Shown here piece after piece: positions 8,820 to 17,634 of a DNA stretch of 64,000 bases. Every line of letters starts with the position of its first letter. The first letter of the stretch is position 1. Source of the DNA: JBBIRW01 sp037441565 (GTDB taxonomy: Bacteria > Desulfobacterota > JBBIRW01); NCBI GenBank assembly GCA_037441565.1, contig JBBIRW010000002.1, positions 124,001-188,000 on the forward strand. Direction: 5' to 3'. Made by a program: the position numbers and the translations under genes. The notes below the pieces were generated by a model. It did no database searches. It worked only from the letters and a program-made list of their open reading frames with translations, and was not told the DNA's origin.

Positions 8820-9236
8820 CTATACATCCTTGAGCAGCATAACAACTGCCTTTCCATCTATAACATCAATTCCATCCTGATTTGTAACCCATGTTCTCAT
8901 AGTAAGGATCCTCTTGTCATCCCTCTTTTCAAGAACCTCTGCACTGGCAGTTATTGTATCCCCTATCCTCACAGGCTTGAGAAATCTGAGCTCCTGTGAA
9001 AGATATACAGCTCCAGGACCCGGCAGATGCATCCCTATAACAGTGGATATGAGTGATGCCGAAAGAAGGCCATGCACTATCCTTCCTTTGAAGATGGTCT
9101 TTTCCGCATATCTTATGTCCGTATGGATGGGGTTAAAATCTCCGCAGATTCCCATAAATAGCACGAGATCAGTTTCAAGTATCGTCTTTGAAAATGATGC
9201 CCTATCACCAACCTTTATGGATTCAAATCTGTCCAT
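8820..9236 (-). CDS. MaoC-type (R)-specific enoyl-CoA hydratase-like protein
   Basis: Hot-dog-fold hydratase family protein, about 138 residues from ATG 9236. The hydratase 2 motif is present as GDFNPIHTD (Asp and His are the catalytic dyad in the family), followed by the typical GRIVHGLL and FLKPVRIGDT segments. Family members hydrate trans-2-enoyl-CoA to (R)-3-hydroxyacyl-CoA. The start at 9236 is preferred because AGAGG lies six bases upstream; a TTG start at 9290 has no clear site. It fits with the acyl-CoA dehydrogenase further on, but the substrate is unknown. Confidence 0.8.
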   Translation of the reverse strand: MDRFESIKVGDRASFSKTILETDLVLFMGICGDFNPIHTDIRYAEKTIFKGRIVHGLLSASLISTVIGMHLPGPGAVYLSQELRFLKPVRIGDTITASAEVLEKRDDKRILTMRTWVTNQDGIDVIDGKAVVMLLKDV

Positions 9237-9298
9237 CTCCCACCTCTTTTTATCCAGGATTTCATTCTGCCCATCCTTAATCCTTTTCAAAGCTTGAG

Positions 9299-9757
9299 AT
9301 GAATTGTATATTATTTTATTTCATGAAGGAAGTAATTCTCCCTTACATTCATCCTCTTTTTCAGATCCTCGTGCTCCTCATTGGATTGAAAACCCTCCTC
9401 TCCGGCTTCAGGGTGAAATCTGTAAGGAGATATCCCGGAGAAGGGGGGAGACGGCTTCAAATGAGGAATGACCATATAAAATGGGGTATCCTGTTTATCT
9501 TATTCTTTACAGCTGGCTATGGGGCTGGAATATTATCCATGATCCTCATAAGAGGGAAAAACCCCTTCAGAACTTCTCATGCCTTCTTTTCGACATTTTG
9601 CCTTTCCCTCTTTATCATTGGTGGAATCCTCGGGATAAAGCTCAGAAGGATGAAAGATCCACCGGAGGATGATCTTCAACTCCATGCACTCTTCACCCTT
9701 TCAGGCTTTGTACTCTCCCTCCTTAATGTTATCTTCGGATATGGCCTTCTCCCTTAA
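9299..9757 (+). CDS. Small integral membrane protein, DUF4079-like
   Basis: A 152-residue protein with four hydrophobic segments (roughly residues 12-34, 62-84, 93-112 and 130-150). The pattern of a histidine near the start of the helices (IHPLFQ, HIKWG, SHAFF, QLHALF) resembles DUF4079-type or cytochrome b561-like small membrane proteins, where histidines may bind heme. That is a resemblance, not a firm assignment. A start at 9323 (MKEVILPYIHPLFQ) is also possible; neither has a strong ribosome site. It is divergent from the MaoC-like gene and abuts, tail to tail, the acyl-CoA dehydrogenase gene. Confidence 0.6.
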   Translation: MNCILFYFMKEVILPYIHPLFQILVLLIGLKTLLSGFRVKSVRRYPGEGGRRLQMRNDHIKWGILFILFFTAGYGAGILSMILIRGKNPFRTSHAFFSTFCLSLFIIGGILGIKLRRMKDPPEDDLQLHALFTLSGFVLSLLNVIFGYGLLP

Positions 9758-10903
9758 CTATATCTCCATCTTCTTTGCTATTATCTCCTTCATAATCTCC
9801 GATGTCCCGCCACCTATGGTCATCACCCTCATATCCCTGTAGAATCTCTCTATGGAATATTCCTTCATATAACCATATCCGCCATAAATCTGAAGGCAGT
9901 GATAGGCAACCTCATTGGCAAGTTCACATGCAAAAAGCTTGCACATGGAAACCTCTTTTGTGCAATCCAAACCATCATCGTAAAGTTTTACAGTATGATA
10001 GATAAGATGCTTCGCAGCCTCAATCTTTGTTGCAAGCTCTGCAAGCCTGTGTCTTATCGCCTGATACTCGGAAAGGGTCTTCCCAAATACCTTCCTTGTT
10101 TGTGCATATCTGATGGCGTCCTCAACTGCCTGCTCTGATGCAGAAAGTGCGGCAATTGCCATAACGAGTCTTTCCCCCTGAAAATTTCGCATTATGGCAT
10201 AGAATCCCTTATTGACCTCTCCAAGAACTCTCCTTTCATCAACCCTGCAATCCTCAAAGAGAAGCTCTCCTGTGTCAGATGCCAGCCACCCCATCTTTTC
10301 AAGTTTTCTCACAACCCTGAAACCAGGGGTTCCCTTTTCAACAATAAACATGGTAATCCCAGCATGCCTTTTTTCCTTATCTGTTTTTGCAGCTACAACA
10401 AATATATCTGCATTTATAGCATTCGTTATGAATGTTTTACTACCATTGATGATATATGTTGATCCATCCCTTGTTGCTGTTGTTTCAATCCCTGCAACAT
10501 CAGATCCTGCATTGGGCTCCGTTATTGCAATAGCACAGATTTTATCACCCCTTATTATCGGGACAAGGAACTCCTTCTTCTGCTCCTCCGTTCCAAAATA
10601 GGCAATATGAGGTGATGCCATATCTGTATGCACAAGAATACTTATGGTAAGTCCTGTTGAACGACACCGGGCAAGCTCCTCAACAAAGACTGCTGTTGAC
10701 AGCATATCCGCTCCTGCACCACCATACTTTTCAGGATACTTTATCCCCAGCAAGCCAAGTTCGCCCATTCTTCTGAATACATCCCTGGGCACTATCCCCT
10801 CTTCTTCCCATTTATCCACATAAGGCAGGAGCTCCTTTTCCACAAAGCCCCTGACAGTCTTTCTAAGGATCTCGTGCTCCTCTCTGAGAAAATAGCTCCT
10901 CAT
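9758..10903 (-). CDS. Acyl-CoA dehydrogenase, isovaleryl-CoA/long-chain-type active site
   Basis: A 381-residue FAD-dependent acyl-CoA dehydrogenase, full length for the short/medium-chain family. Signatures: AITEPNAGSD (FAD/substrate loop), NGSKTFITNA, and IYGGYGYMKEYSIER near the C-terminus. The position that carries the catalytic Glu in medium-chain enzymes reads IGGGTSE, with Gly instead of Glu. A Glu is present instead in NFQGERLVMA (about residue 244), the place used by isovaleryl-CoA and long-chain dehydrogenases. It would therefore use the alternative base and may prefer a branched or unusual acyl chain. ATG 10903 follows GGGAGG. It lies 80 bp downstream of a TetR gene on the same strand, its probable regulator. 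Confidence 0.92.
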   Translation of the reverse strand: MRSYFLREEHEILRKTVRGFVEKELLPYVDKWEEEGIVPRDVFRRMGELGLLGIKYPEKYGGAGADMLSTAVFVEELARCRSTGLTISILVHTDMASPHIAYFGTEEQKKEFLVPIIRGDKICAIAITEPNAGSDVAGIETTATRDGSTYIINGSKTFITNAINADIFVVAAKTDKEKRHAGITMFIVEKGTPGFRVVRKLEKMGWLASDTGELLFEDCRVDERRVLGEVNKGFYAIMRNFQGERLVMAIAALSASEQAVEDAIRYAQTRKVFGKTLSEYQAIRHRLAELATKIEAAKHLIYHTVKLYDDGLDCTKEVSMCKLFACELANEVAYHCLQIYGGYGYMKEYSIERFYRDMRVMTIGGGTSEIMKEIIAKKMEI

Positions 10904-10958
10904 AAATCCTCCCTATCAACTGTTTGGTTAAATTTTAGAATAATAAAAAATAATATTC

Positions 10959-10978
10959 AACTGCTTAAATCTACAGTT
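10959..10978. promoter_or_regulatory. Inverted repeat between tetR and acyl-CoA dehydrogenase gene, possible operator
   Basis: Five-base arms AACTG...CAGTT separated by ten A/T-rich bases, in the 80-bp gap between the TetR gene and the acyl-CoA dehydrogenase gene. A further TCAACTG element lies near 10917. TetR proteins commonly bind such dyads near their own or adjacent genes. On the minus strand the repeat is also followed by a T-rich run, so it could instead be a weak terminator for tetR. Confidence 0.3.
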
Positions 10979-10983
10979 AACTT

Positions 10984-11604
10984 TTATTTCTTGACTATCC
11001 CATTGAGAAAGATTTCGGTGAATATCTCCGATATTTCATCAACTGTTAGCCTTCCACTCTCCTTGAACCATTGAGATGCCCAGTTACACATCCCAAGCAT
11101 TGCAAATGCCGCCATCTTTGGATCGATGGTTTTAAACTCCCCGCTTTTCATACCCTCTATAAGTGTGTCTACAACAATCTGTTCGATCGCATCCCTCTTC
11201 TTTATCACTTTGTTTAGTAGATTCTCAGGCAGAAGATTCTTCTCCTTGAAAAAGATTGTAATATAAGCTTTTGACTGACCCATATGCCTCATGATTTCCT
11301 TTATCATGGAGCGTACCTTCTCGGACCCTGTGGCCTTCTCGGCTGTTATGATCTTTATCCTCTTTGTTATCAGTTCAAGATAATCATGTATCATCTCATA
11401 GAGGATTTCTTCCTTGCTCCTGAAATAGTAATAGAGGCTTCCCTGCGTTAAACCAACCTCCTTTGCGATATCCCTTATCGTTGTAGATTTAAAACCCTTC
11501 TTTTCAAAGAGATTAAGAGCTACATCTATTATCTGCCTTTTTCTGTCCAGCCTGTGCGCCTCCTTCCTTTTCTCGATATTTATTATGGATGTTTTTTCAG
11601 CCAT
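10984..11604 (-). CDS. TetR-family transcriptional regulator (FadR/PaaR-like)
   Basis: A 206-residue repressor-type protein. The N-terminal helix-turn-helix is clear at about residues 22-68 (ALNLFEKKGFKSTTIRDIAK, then VGLTQGSLYYYFRSKEE). The C-terminal half is an all-helical ligand-binding domain of the kind that senses acyl-CoAs in fatty-acid regulators. ATG 11604 is preceded by AAAGGAG. It is placed between the CoA-transferase operon and the acyl-CoA dehydrogenase, all on the minus strand, so local control of acyl-CoA metabolism is the likely role. The effector is unknown. Confidence 0.9.
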   Translation of the reverse strand: MAEKTSIINIEKRKEAHRLDRKRQIIDVALNLFEKKGFKSTTIRDIAKEVGLTQGSLYYYFRSKEEILYEMIHDYLELITKRIKIITAEKATGSEKVRSMIKEIMRHMGQSKAYITIFFKEKNLLPENLLNKVIKKRDAIEQIVVDTLIEGMKSGEFKTIDPKMAAFAMLGMCNWASQWFKESGRLTVDEISEIFTEIFLNGIVKK

Positions 11605-11701
11605 AGATTCTCCTTTTCAGTCTGGATATTGAAATTTATATATCAGAAATTGACTAATTTTTCAAATGATTATTTGTTTCATATAAATGGAGGGATTACT
11701 C

Positions 11702-13003
11702 TTAGATAATCCCTTTTGTCCTCAACTCCCTTAGCTTCTCACTTCCGAATCCAAGATACCTCTTATAGATCAACTCATTGTGAAAACCCGCAGGTCTGCA
11801 AGCCCATTTAACACGCGGTGGAGTTTCGGTCATCTTCCAGGGTGGCATCTGCAAAATTAGTTCTCCATAGTGGCTATCATTAAACTTCCTGAAGGTTCCC
11901 CTCTCCCACCAGTGAGGCTCTTTCAGGGTGTCCTGAGGTTCGTTCACCCTTCCGAATACCACGATCCCCTCTCCCTTGTATGAAAGAACCTTTTCAAGTA
12001 TCTCATCGGAGGTATAATTGATGGACCATTTTTCTATCTCCCTGTGAAGCGCCTCTTCATTTTCCGGTTGTGTCCTCGCATCCATCGTTGAAAAGCGAGG
12101 ATCATCGATAAGATCCTCTCTTTCCATTATCCTGCAGAGCGCCTTGAAATTGGGGTCCGTATAACCAGCAATGAATGCATAACCGTCCTTTACTCTGATA
12201 AATGTATAAGGAAATACAGCAAGATCGTAATACCCTATCCTCTCCCTTATCCTTCCTGAAACATGATACCAGAGAACAGTATATTCCATAAATCTCATCA
12301 ATGCCTCACTATTCGTTATATCAATCATCTGTCCCCTGCCGGAGAGAAACCTGTAATGAAGGGCTGAGATAACAGAGAAGGTACCCCATGCACCACCTGC
12401 ATAGGAAGATATCCATGAACCTGTTCTTGTTGGAACTGCACTCTCCAATTGTTTATCTCCTTCTTCCGGTTCTCCTGTTACATATAAAAGCCCAGAAAGG
12501 GCCTGATCGGATGCATCATAGGATCTTGGGTTTCCTGATGCCTTCGGACCATAGTGGCCATATTTTGAATAAGCAACATATATAAGGGAAGGATTGATTG
12601 ATGAAAGTTTACTGAAACCCAGATCCATAGAATCGAGATATCCCGGTCCAAATGATTCAATGAAAACATCTGCCTTTTTTACAAGTGAAAGAAGGATCTC
12701 CCTCCCTTCAGGCGTATTATGATTAAGTGTAATGAAATATTTGTTTCTCCCTTCACTCAGGTAAAATAATCCACACCCCCTATGATAGAAGGATTCAGCA
12801 GACCATCTTCTACCCCTGTCCCCTCCTGGAGGCTCAATCTTTATCACTTTAGCACCAAACTCAGCAAGAAATGTGGAACATATAAATGCCCCCGCATGAG
12901 ATGTGCTTATATCGATAACCGTCACATCCTCAAGGGCCTCCGGCTTCTCGAAAACCCTTCCCTCCTCTTCCCTTATCCAATCTTCCCAGCTTTTCTCTTC
13001 CAT
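11702..13003 (-). CDS. CaiB/BaiF family type III CoA-transferase, second subunit/paralogue
   Basis: A 433-residue class III CoA-transferase. The family moves CoA between carboxylic acids through an aspartyl-CoA thioester. Signatures: the N-terminal Rossmann-like VIDISTSHAGAF, a KIEPPGGDRGRR segment, and the catalytic-Asp region RSYDASDQALSG (about residue 165). It begins two bases after the stop of the other CoA-transferase gene, so the two are translationally linked and probably form a hetero-oligomer like the BbsE/BbsF pair that activates benzylsuccinate. It is the last gene of the livKHMGF operon, suggesting that the imported compound is loaded onto CoA here. Confidence 0.9.
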   Translation of the reverse strand: MEEKSWEDWIREEEGRVFEKPEALEDVTVIDISTSHAGAFICSTFLAEFGAKVIKIEPPGGDRGRRWSAESFYHRGCGLFYLSEGRNKYFITLNHNTPEGREILLSLVKKADVFIESFGPGYLDSMDLGFSKLSSINPSLIYVAYSKYGHYGPKASGNPRSYDASDQALSGLLYVTGEPEEGDKQLESAVPTRTGSWISSYAGGAWGTFSVISALHYRFLSGRGQMIDITNSEALMRFMEYTVLWYHVSGRIRERIGYYDLAVFPYTFIRVKDGYAFIAGYTDPNFKALCRIMEREDLIDDPRFSTMDARTQPENEEALHREIEKWSINYTSDEILEKVLSYKGEGIVVFGRVNEPQDTLKEPHWWERGTFRKFNDSHYGELILQMPPWKMTETPPRVKWACRPAGFHNELIYKRYLGFGSEKLRELRTKGII

Positions 13004-13005
13004 GA

Positions 13006-14334
13006 TTAATAAATCACCCCCTCGTCATACCAATCATCCGGTGGTTTTGAACCCTTTCTCTCAATCCACTTACCAATAATACCTCTTTCGGCAAGTGCCT
13101 TAATCTCCGCGCTATCCAGACCAAGTATAGATGAGAGCACATATTCATTGTGAAAGCCAACAGGCTTTCCCGCCCATATAAACCTTCCAGGTGTTTCGGA
13201 TAGTTTTGGAGCAGGACCATACTCAATCATATGCCCATAAACTGGATCATGCATCTCCCACACACTCCCCCTTACCCTCAGATGTTGATTTTCATAATGA
13301 TCCCTGGCGTTCTGAACAGGGGCACATACAAAACCAAATCGGTTTGATTCTTCCTCAATTTCACTTCTTGTGAATTTCAATGCCCATCTGGAAATAATAT
13401 CATGTATATGTTTTATCTTATCTTCCTTTGAGAAATCATCTCTTAACCAGAGATTCGTATATAGATGTTCATTTCCCGTTGCCCTTAGAAGTGCAACCAA
13501 TTCGTCATCAGTGTCTGCCTCTATAACAACAAATCCATCCCTGCAACGAAAGAGATCAGAAAAAGTAATAACATGGTCCCTGTTTCCAATCCTCCTCCTC
13601 CTTTTACCTGTAAGCCCGATATAAGCCCATGTCCATTCCATAGCCCTGATGAGTGCTTCGCACTGCGAATGCTCTATATACTGCCCCTTTCCCGTCTTAT
13701 CCCTCCAGTAGAGTGCAGCTAAAACTGCAACTGCTGAAAGACATGCACCGAAATAGTTTCCTAAATATATACCTATTTTTACAGGTGGCCTTCCCTCAAA
13801 TCCTGTTATTAAAGACATGCCACTTACTGCCTGTGCAAGTGCATCGTATGATGGACGTGAAGCATATGGACCCCACTGTCCGTATCCCGTATTGGAGACA
13901 TATATTATGGATGGGTTTATTTCCCTGAGCTGCCTGTAGCCAAGTTGCCACTTCCTCTCCGTTGTTCCTGGTCTGTAGTTTTCTATAAATACATCACTCC
14001 TTGCAGCAAGCCTTCTAATAATCTCCCTTCCCTCGGGATTGTGTAGATCAACAGCAATGTGGAACTTATTGTGATTCTGAGCGAAAAATGCTGGTGAAAC
14101 ATTTTTCCAGTAGTATCCTTGAGGTGCAACGTTCCTCATCACATCGCCCCTTCCCGGCATCTCAACCTTTATCACCTCTGCACCCATTTCGCCAAGGAAG
14201 TCCGCTGTTGCTGGACCAAAGATAATCATGCTTATGTCAAGAACCCTTATCCCTTTAAGGGCTTCTGGTTTACTGAAAACTTTTTTTATATCGAATAACT
14301 CTTGCATGCGTTCGAGGTATTTTTCTGAGACCAT
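13006..14334 (-). CDS. CaiB/BaiF family type III CoA-transferase, first subunit/paralogue
   Basis: About 442 residues from ATG 14334; a TTG at 14355 would overlap the livF stop and lacks a ribosome site. Family elements: VLDISMIIFGPATADFLGEM, KVEMPGRGD, YGQWGPYASRPSYDA with the probable catalytic Asp near residue 160, and GKGQYIEHSQCEA. It is clearly paralogous to the next gene and immediately follows livF. Type III CoA-transferases in pairs are typical of anaerobic activation of aromatic or dicarboxylic acids. I infer a heteromeric enzyme whose substrate is whatever the Liv-type transporter imports. Confidence 0.9.
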   Translation of the reverse strand: MVSEKYLERMQELFDIKKVFSKPEALKGIRVLDISMIIFGPATADFLGEMGAEVIKVEMPGRGDVMRNVAPQGYYWKNVSPAFFAQNHNKFHIAVDLHNPEGREIIRRLAARSDVFIENYRPGTTERKWQLGYRQLREINPSIIYVSNTGYGQWGPYASRPSYDALAQAVSGMSLITGFEGRPPVKIGIYLGNYFGACLSAVAVLAALYWRDKTGKGQYIEHSQCEALIRAMEWTWAYIGLTGKRRRRIGNRDHVITFSDLFRCRDGFVVIEADTDDELVALLRATGNEHLYTNLWLRDDFSKEDKIKHIHDIISRWALKFTRSEIEEESNRFGFVCAPVQNARDHYENQHLRVRGSVWEMHDPVYGHMIEYGPAPKLSETPGRFIWAGKPVGFHNEYVLSSILGLDSAEIKALAERGIIGKWIERKGSKPPDDWYDEGVIY

Positions 14335-14351
14335 AAGAATCCCGGGAAAAA

Positions 14352-15047
14352 TCAAAGTGCAAGATAGGATTTTATCTCTTCATCAGACGAGATTACTCCA
14401 ATGTCTCCTTCAAACTTAATCGCCCCCTTCTCAAGGATGTAACCCCTATCACTGACCCTGAGTGCGAAATTTATGTTCTGTTCGCAGATCAGCATAGTTA
14501 TTCCTTCTTCCTTTAATTTTAAAATCTGATCCTCAAGGTAACCCACTATTATTGGAGAAAGTCCCTCGGCAGGCTCATCAAGTAGCAAAAATTCCGGATT
14601 TCCCATAAGTGCCCTTCCTATCGCCAGCATCTGCTGCTCCCCACCGCTCAAGGTTCCACCTTTTCTGCCACTTAATTCCTTAAGCTTTGGAAATAGCTCA
14701 AATACACGGTCCAGATTCCATTTATCTCCAAGACCTCCTCTTTTATATGCTATCTCAAGATTTTCCTTGACTGTAAGATTAGGGAATATCCGTCTGCCTG
14801 ATGGAACATATCCAATGCCTTTTCTTGCGATTTTGAATGGTCGCAGATTTGTGATATCTTCCCCCTTAAATTTTATAATCCCCGAACGCGGAGGAGTTAA
14901 TCCCATAATACTCCTTATCGTTGTTGTTTTGCCTGCTCCATTTCTTCCGAGATGACAGACAACCTCACCCTTTTCAACTCTCATGGATACATCAAAGAGG
15001 ATATGGTTTGTGCCGTAAAATGTATTTATTTTAATTACTTCCAGCAC
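14352..15047 (-). CDS. livF: Branched-chain amino acid-type ABC transporter ATPase LivF
   Basis: Second ATP-binding subunit of a HAAT-family importer. Walker A is GRNGAGKTT, the signature is LSGGEQQ, Walker B is FLLLDEPAEGLSP, and the switch region is EQNINFAL; about 231 residues is normal. The GTG at 15047 gives the usual N-terminus MLEV and has GGGGAG seven bases upstream; a TTG at 15062 has no good site. It overlaps livG by 17 bp in the continuous livKHMGF operon. Confidence 0.93.
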   Translation of the reverse strand: MLEVIKINTFYGTNHILFDVSMRVEKGEVVCHLGRNGAGKTTTIRSIMGLTPPRSGIIKFKGEDITNLRPFKIARKGIGYVPSGRRIFPNLTVKENLEIAYKRGGLGDKWNLDRVFELFPKLKELSGRKGGTLSGGEQQMLAIGRALMGNPEFLLLDEPAEGLSPIIVGYLEDQILKLKEEGITMLICEQNINFALRVSDRGYILEKGAIKFEGDIGVISSDEEIKSYLAL

Positions 15048-15786
15048 GACCTCTCTCCCCAAGGTAAACCATCCTTACTTCCCTGTTTCCTTTTACATCT
15101 TCTGGTTTCCCATCAGCTATAATGGTGCCCATGTGAAAAACAGTTATCCTTTCCGAAATTCCGAAAACAACATCCATATCGTGTTCAGAAAATAGTATAG
15201 TTATTCCCATCTCATCCCTTATCTTCCTTATAAGCCCTGTTATCTTCACCCTTTCCCAGGGAGACATTCCTGCAGTTGGTTCATCAAGAAGTAGAAGTTT
15301 TCCCTCACCCGCAAGTGCAAGGGCAAGTTCCAGAATTCTCTGATCACCATGGGATAGGTTTGATGAAGGAAAATCTGCATACTCTTTCAGCCCAACAATC
15401 TCAAGGATCCTCATAGCATCATGAACAAGCATCTTCTTTGCAGAAGAGAACATATTTAAGGTTATCCTTCTCCTTGCAAGAAGTGCAAGCTGGACACTCT
15501 CAATAACTTTAAGTCTCGGGAATATGTTTATTATCTGAAATGCCCTTGTTATCCCCATCATGCTCACCCTGTATGGCGGAAGGGCCGTTATATCCACCCC
15601 ATTGAAGATTATCCTTCCCGCATCAGGTGTATGATACCCCGTAATCAGGTTAAAAAAGGTTGTTTTGCCTGCCCCATTTGGACCTATTATTGCCCTGATC
15701 TCCCCCTCTTTAAGTTCAAAATCGATATCGTTTACAGCAACAACACCACCGAATGCCTTCCTCAGTTTTCTTGTCTCAAGAAGCAT
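15031..15786 (-). CDS. livG: Branched-chain amino acid-type ABC transporter ATPase LivG
   Basis: A 251-residue ATP-binding subunit. Walker A is GPNGAGKTTFF, the signature region is SNLSHGDQRILELA, Walker B is LLLLDEPTAGMSP, and the switch is EHDMDVV. The signature is SHGDQ rather than SGGQQ, as is common in LivG proteins. It overlaps livM by 11 bp and livF by 17 bp, showing tight translational coupling. It powers import by the livHM permease. Confidence 0.95.
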   Translation of the reverse strand: MLLETRKLRKAFGGVVAVNDIDFELKEGEIRAIIGPNGAGKTTFFNLITGYHTPDAGRIIFNGVDITALPPYRVSMMGITRAFQIINIFPRLKVIESVQLALLARRRITLNMFSSAKKMLVHDAMRILEIVGLKEYADFPSSNLSHGDQRILELALALAGEGKLLLLDEPTAGMSPWERVKITGLIRKIRDEMGITILFSEHDMDVVFGISERITVFHMGTIIADGKPEDVKGNREVRMVYLGERGRAGSN

Positions 15787-16723
15787 TTTTCACACCACCT
15801 GAATAATTTTTTGTTATTTTTCTCAATATATCACCTACAAATCCCGTTATTCCCTGCGGGATAAAAAGGACAAGAAACAGCAGTATCATTCCCAGCACAA
15901 AAGGCCAGTATAATGTATAATCCGTTATCACCTGCCTGAGAAATATAAAAAGCATCGTTCCTACCGCTGGTCCAAAGAAGTTAAACATACCACCAAGGAT
16001 ACACATAAGCACAGGTTCGGCTGATGTAGTCCAGAAAAGGAGATCGGGAGATGCCCATCTCTGGAAAAATGTATAGAGTGCGCCTGCTACTGCTGCAAAA
16101 CAGCCAGATAGGATAAATGCTATGAGTCTATAAAGCCGATCATTTATCCCGAGGAATTGCGCTCTCTCTACATTCTCCCTGATTGCCCTCAATGACCAGC
16201 CAAAGGGTGATTCGATTATTCTCCAGAGAAATACCATACATATAATCACAATTCCCAATGAAAAATAGTAGAAGTTAAGTGATGGAGATAATACCTCAGG
16301 TCTCACAATTCCATGGATTCCATCGCTTCCCCCGGTGAAGTCATACCACTGGAAAACAATGGTATAGAAAAGCTGGGAGAATGCAAGTGTGAGAAGGGCA
16401 AAATAAAGACGAACAGTTCTTACGCAGAACCAACCTATTATAAGAGCGAATATCCCTCCGATAAGAGGTGCTAAGATGAGCCCAACAAAAGGTGAAAGTC
16501 CATACTTCTTCACTGCGATCGCAAGTGTATATGCACCAAGCCCAAAATATGCTGCATGTCCAAAGGAGACCATCCCTCCGTATCCGAAGATGAGATTGTA
16601 GCTTGTTGAGAATAGAGAAAGTAACACAAGTTCGGTTAAAAGAAGGATCATATAGGGTGTTGCAAATACAGGGATGAACAGCAGGATCAAAATAAGCAGT
16701 ATTATCCCGAATCTGTAGATCAT
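15776..16723 (-). CDS. livM: Branched-chain amino acid-type ABC transporter permease LivM
   Basis: Polytopic permease of about 315 residues with about nine hydrophobic segments, and the conserved NLIFGYGGMVSFGHAAYFGLGAY-type segment seen here around residues 45-75 (key part GHAAYFGLGAY). ATG 16723 overlaps the livH stop (ATGA), which favours it over an in-frame ATG at 16750. It pairs with LivH to form the membrane channel of the importer. Confidence 0.93.
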   Translation of the reverse strand: MIYRFGIILLILILLFIPVFATPYMILLLTELVLLSLFSTSYNLIFGYGGMVSFGHAAYFGLGAYTLAIAVKKYGLSPFVGLILAPLIGGIFALIIGWFCVRTVRLYFALLTLAFSQLFYTIVFQWYDFTGGSDGIHGIVRPEVLSPSLNFYYFSLGIVIICMVFLWRIIESPFGWSLRAIRENVERAQFLGINDRLYRLIAFILSGCFAAVAGALYTFFQRWASPDLLFWTTSAEPVLMCILGGMFNFFGPAVGTMLFIFLRQVITDYTLYWPFVLGMILLFLVLFIPQGITGFVGDILRKITKNYSGGVKNAS

Positions 16724-17613
16724 CTCTCCTTCTCTCCAAATATTCCCCATGGTCTTATAATCAAAACAGTAACCATTGCAAGAAAGATGAATGCCATTGC
16801 CATCCGCGGGGCGATAGTAATTCCAAAACTGTGCATAAGACCTATTATCACAGATCCGAGAAGGGCACCTGCAAAACTTCCAAGACCTCCAATCACAGCA
16901 ACAACAAATGCTTCTATTAAAATTTCCAGATCCATACCGAGACCTATTGAGCCCATTGGAGAGACAATTATACCACCCAGAGCCGCAAGAAATGCACCAA
17001 TTGTGAAGACAATGGAGAAGATTCGCTGTATATTTATACCCAAAGCATCAAGCATCTCCGCATCAGAGACAGCTGCCCTTACAAGACAACCTATACCCGT
17101 TTTATATACGAACCACCAGAGGAAGAGTGCAATGAGAGGTGCCCATGCAATTACAAAAAGATTGTAACTCGGAAAATAGGAGTCCATAATGCTTACCGGC
17201 TTCGTTAAGGGCTGCGGAAAAGAGATAGAGATATACTCAGCGCCCCAGATCATCCTTACAACATCACCGAGAATGAGTATCAGAGCATATGTTGCAAGTA
17301 GTTGTACTATATGTTCACTCCTGTATATTCTTCTTAAAACTGCTAATTCTATAATCCATCCAAATATTGCAACAATGAAAGGAGCAATAGCAATTGCAAA
17401 CCAGAATGAGGGGCCTTCGGGGTTTCTCGTAACAATGGAAGCTGCAATGAAGGCCCCGATCATATAGAAGCTTCCATGGGCAAGGTTTATAATCCTGAGA
17501 ACACCGAATACCAGACTGAGGCCCGCTGCCACTATAAAGAGCAGTGATGCCTTGGTGAGACCTGAGAGTATCAGCAAAATTATCGTATCAACGCCCCAGG
17601 TGATTGATGTCAA
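16720..17613 (-). CDS. livH: Branched-chain amino acid-type ABC transporter permease LivH
   Basis: A 297-residue permease with about eight transmembrane segments. The family motif INLAHGSFYMIGA is near residue 45 and a Gly-rich cytoplasmic segment, VAVIGGLGSFAGALLGS, is near 235. The start is TTG 17613 with AAGGGA just upstream; no ATG fits the conserved N-terminus. It lies 21 bp after livK and overlaps livM. Confidence 0.93.
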   Translation of the reverse strand: MTSITWGVDTIILLILSGLTKASLLFIVAAGLSLVFGVLRIINLAHGSFYMIGAFIAASIVTRNPEGPSFWFAIAIAPFIVAIFGWIIELAVLRRIYRSEHIVQLLATYALILILGDVVRMIWGAEYISISFPQPLTKPVSIMDSYFPSYNLFVIAWAPLIALFLWWFVYKTGIGCLVRAAVSDAEMLDALGINIQRIFSIVFTIGAFLAALGGIIVSPMGSIGLGMDLEILIEAFVVAVIGGLGSFAGALLGSVIIGLMHSFGITIAPRMAMAFIFLAMVTVLIIRPWGIFGEKER

Positions 17614-17634
17614 TTTTCCCTTCCCCAGAATTTA

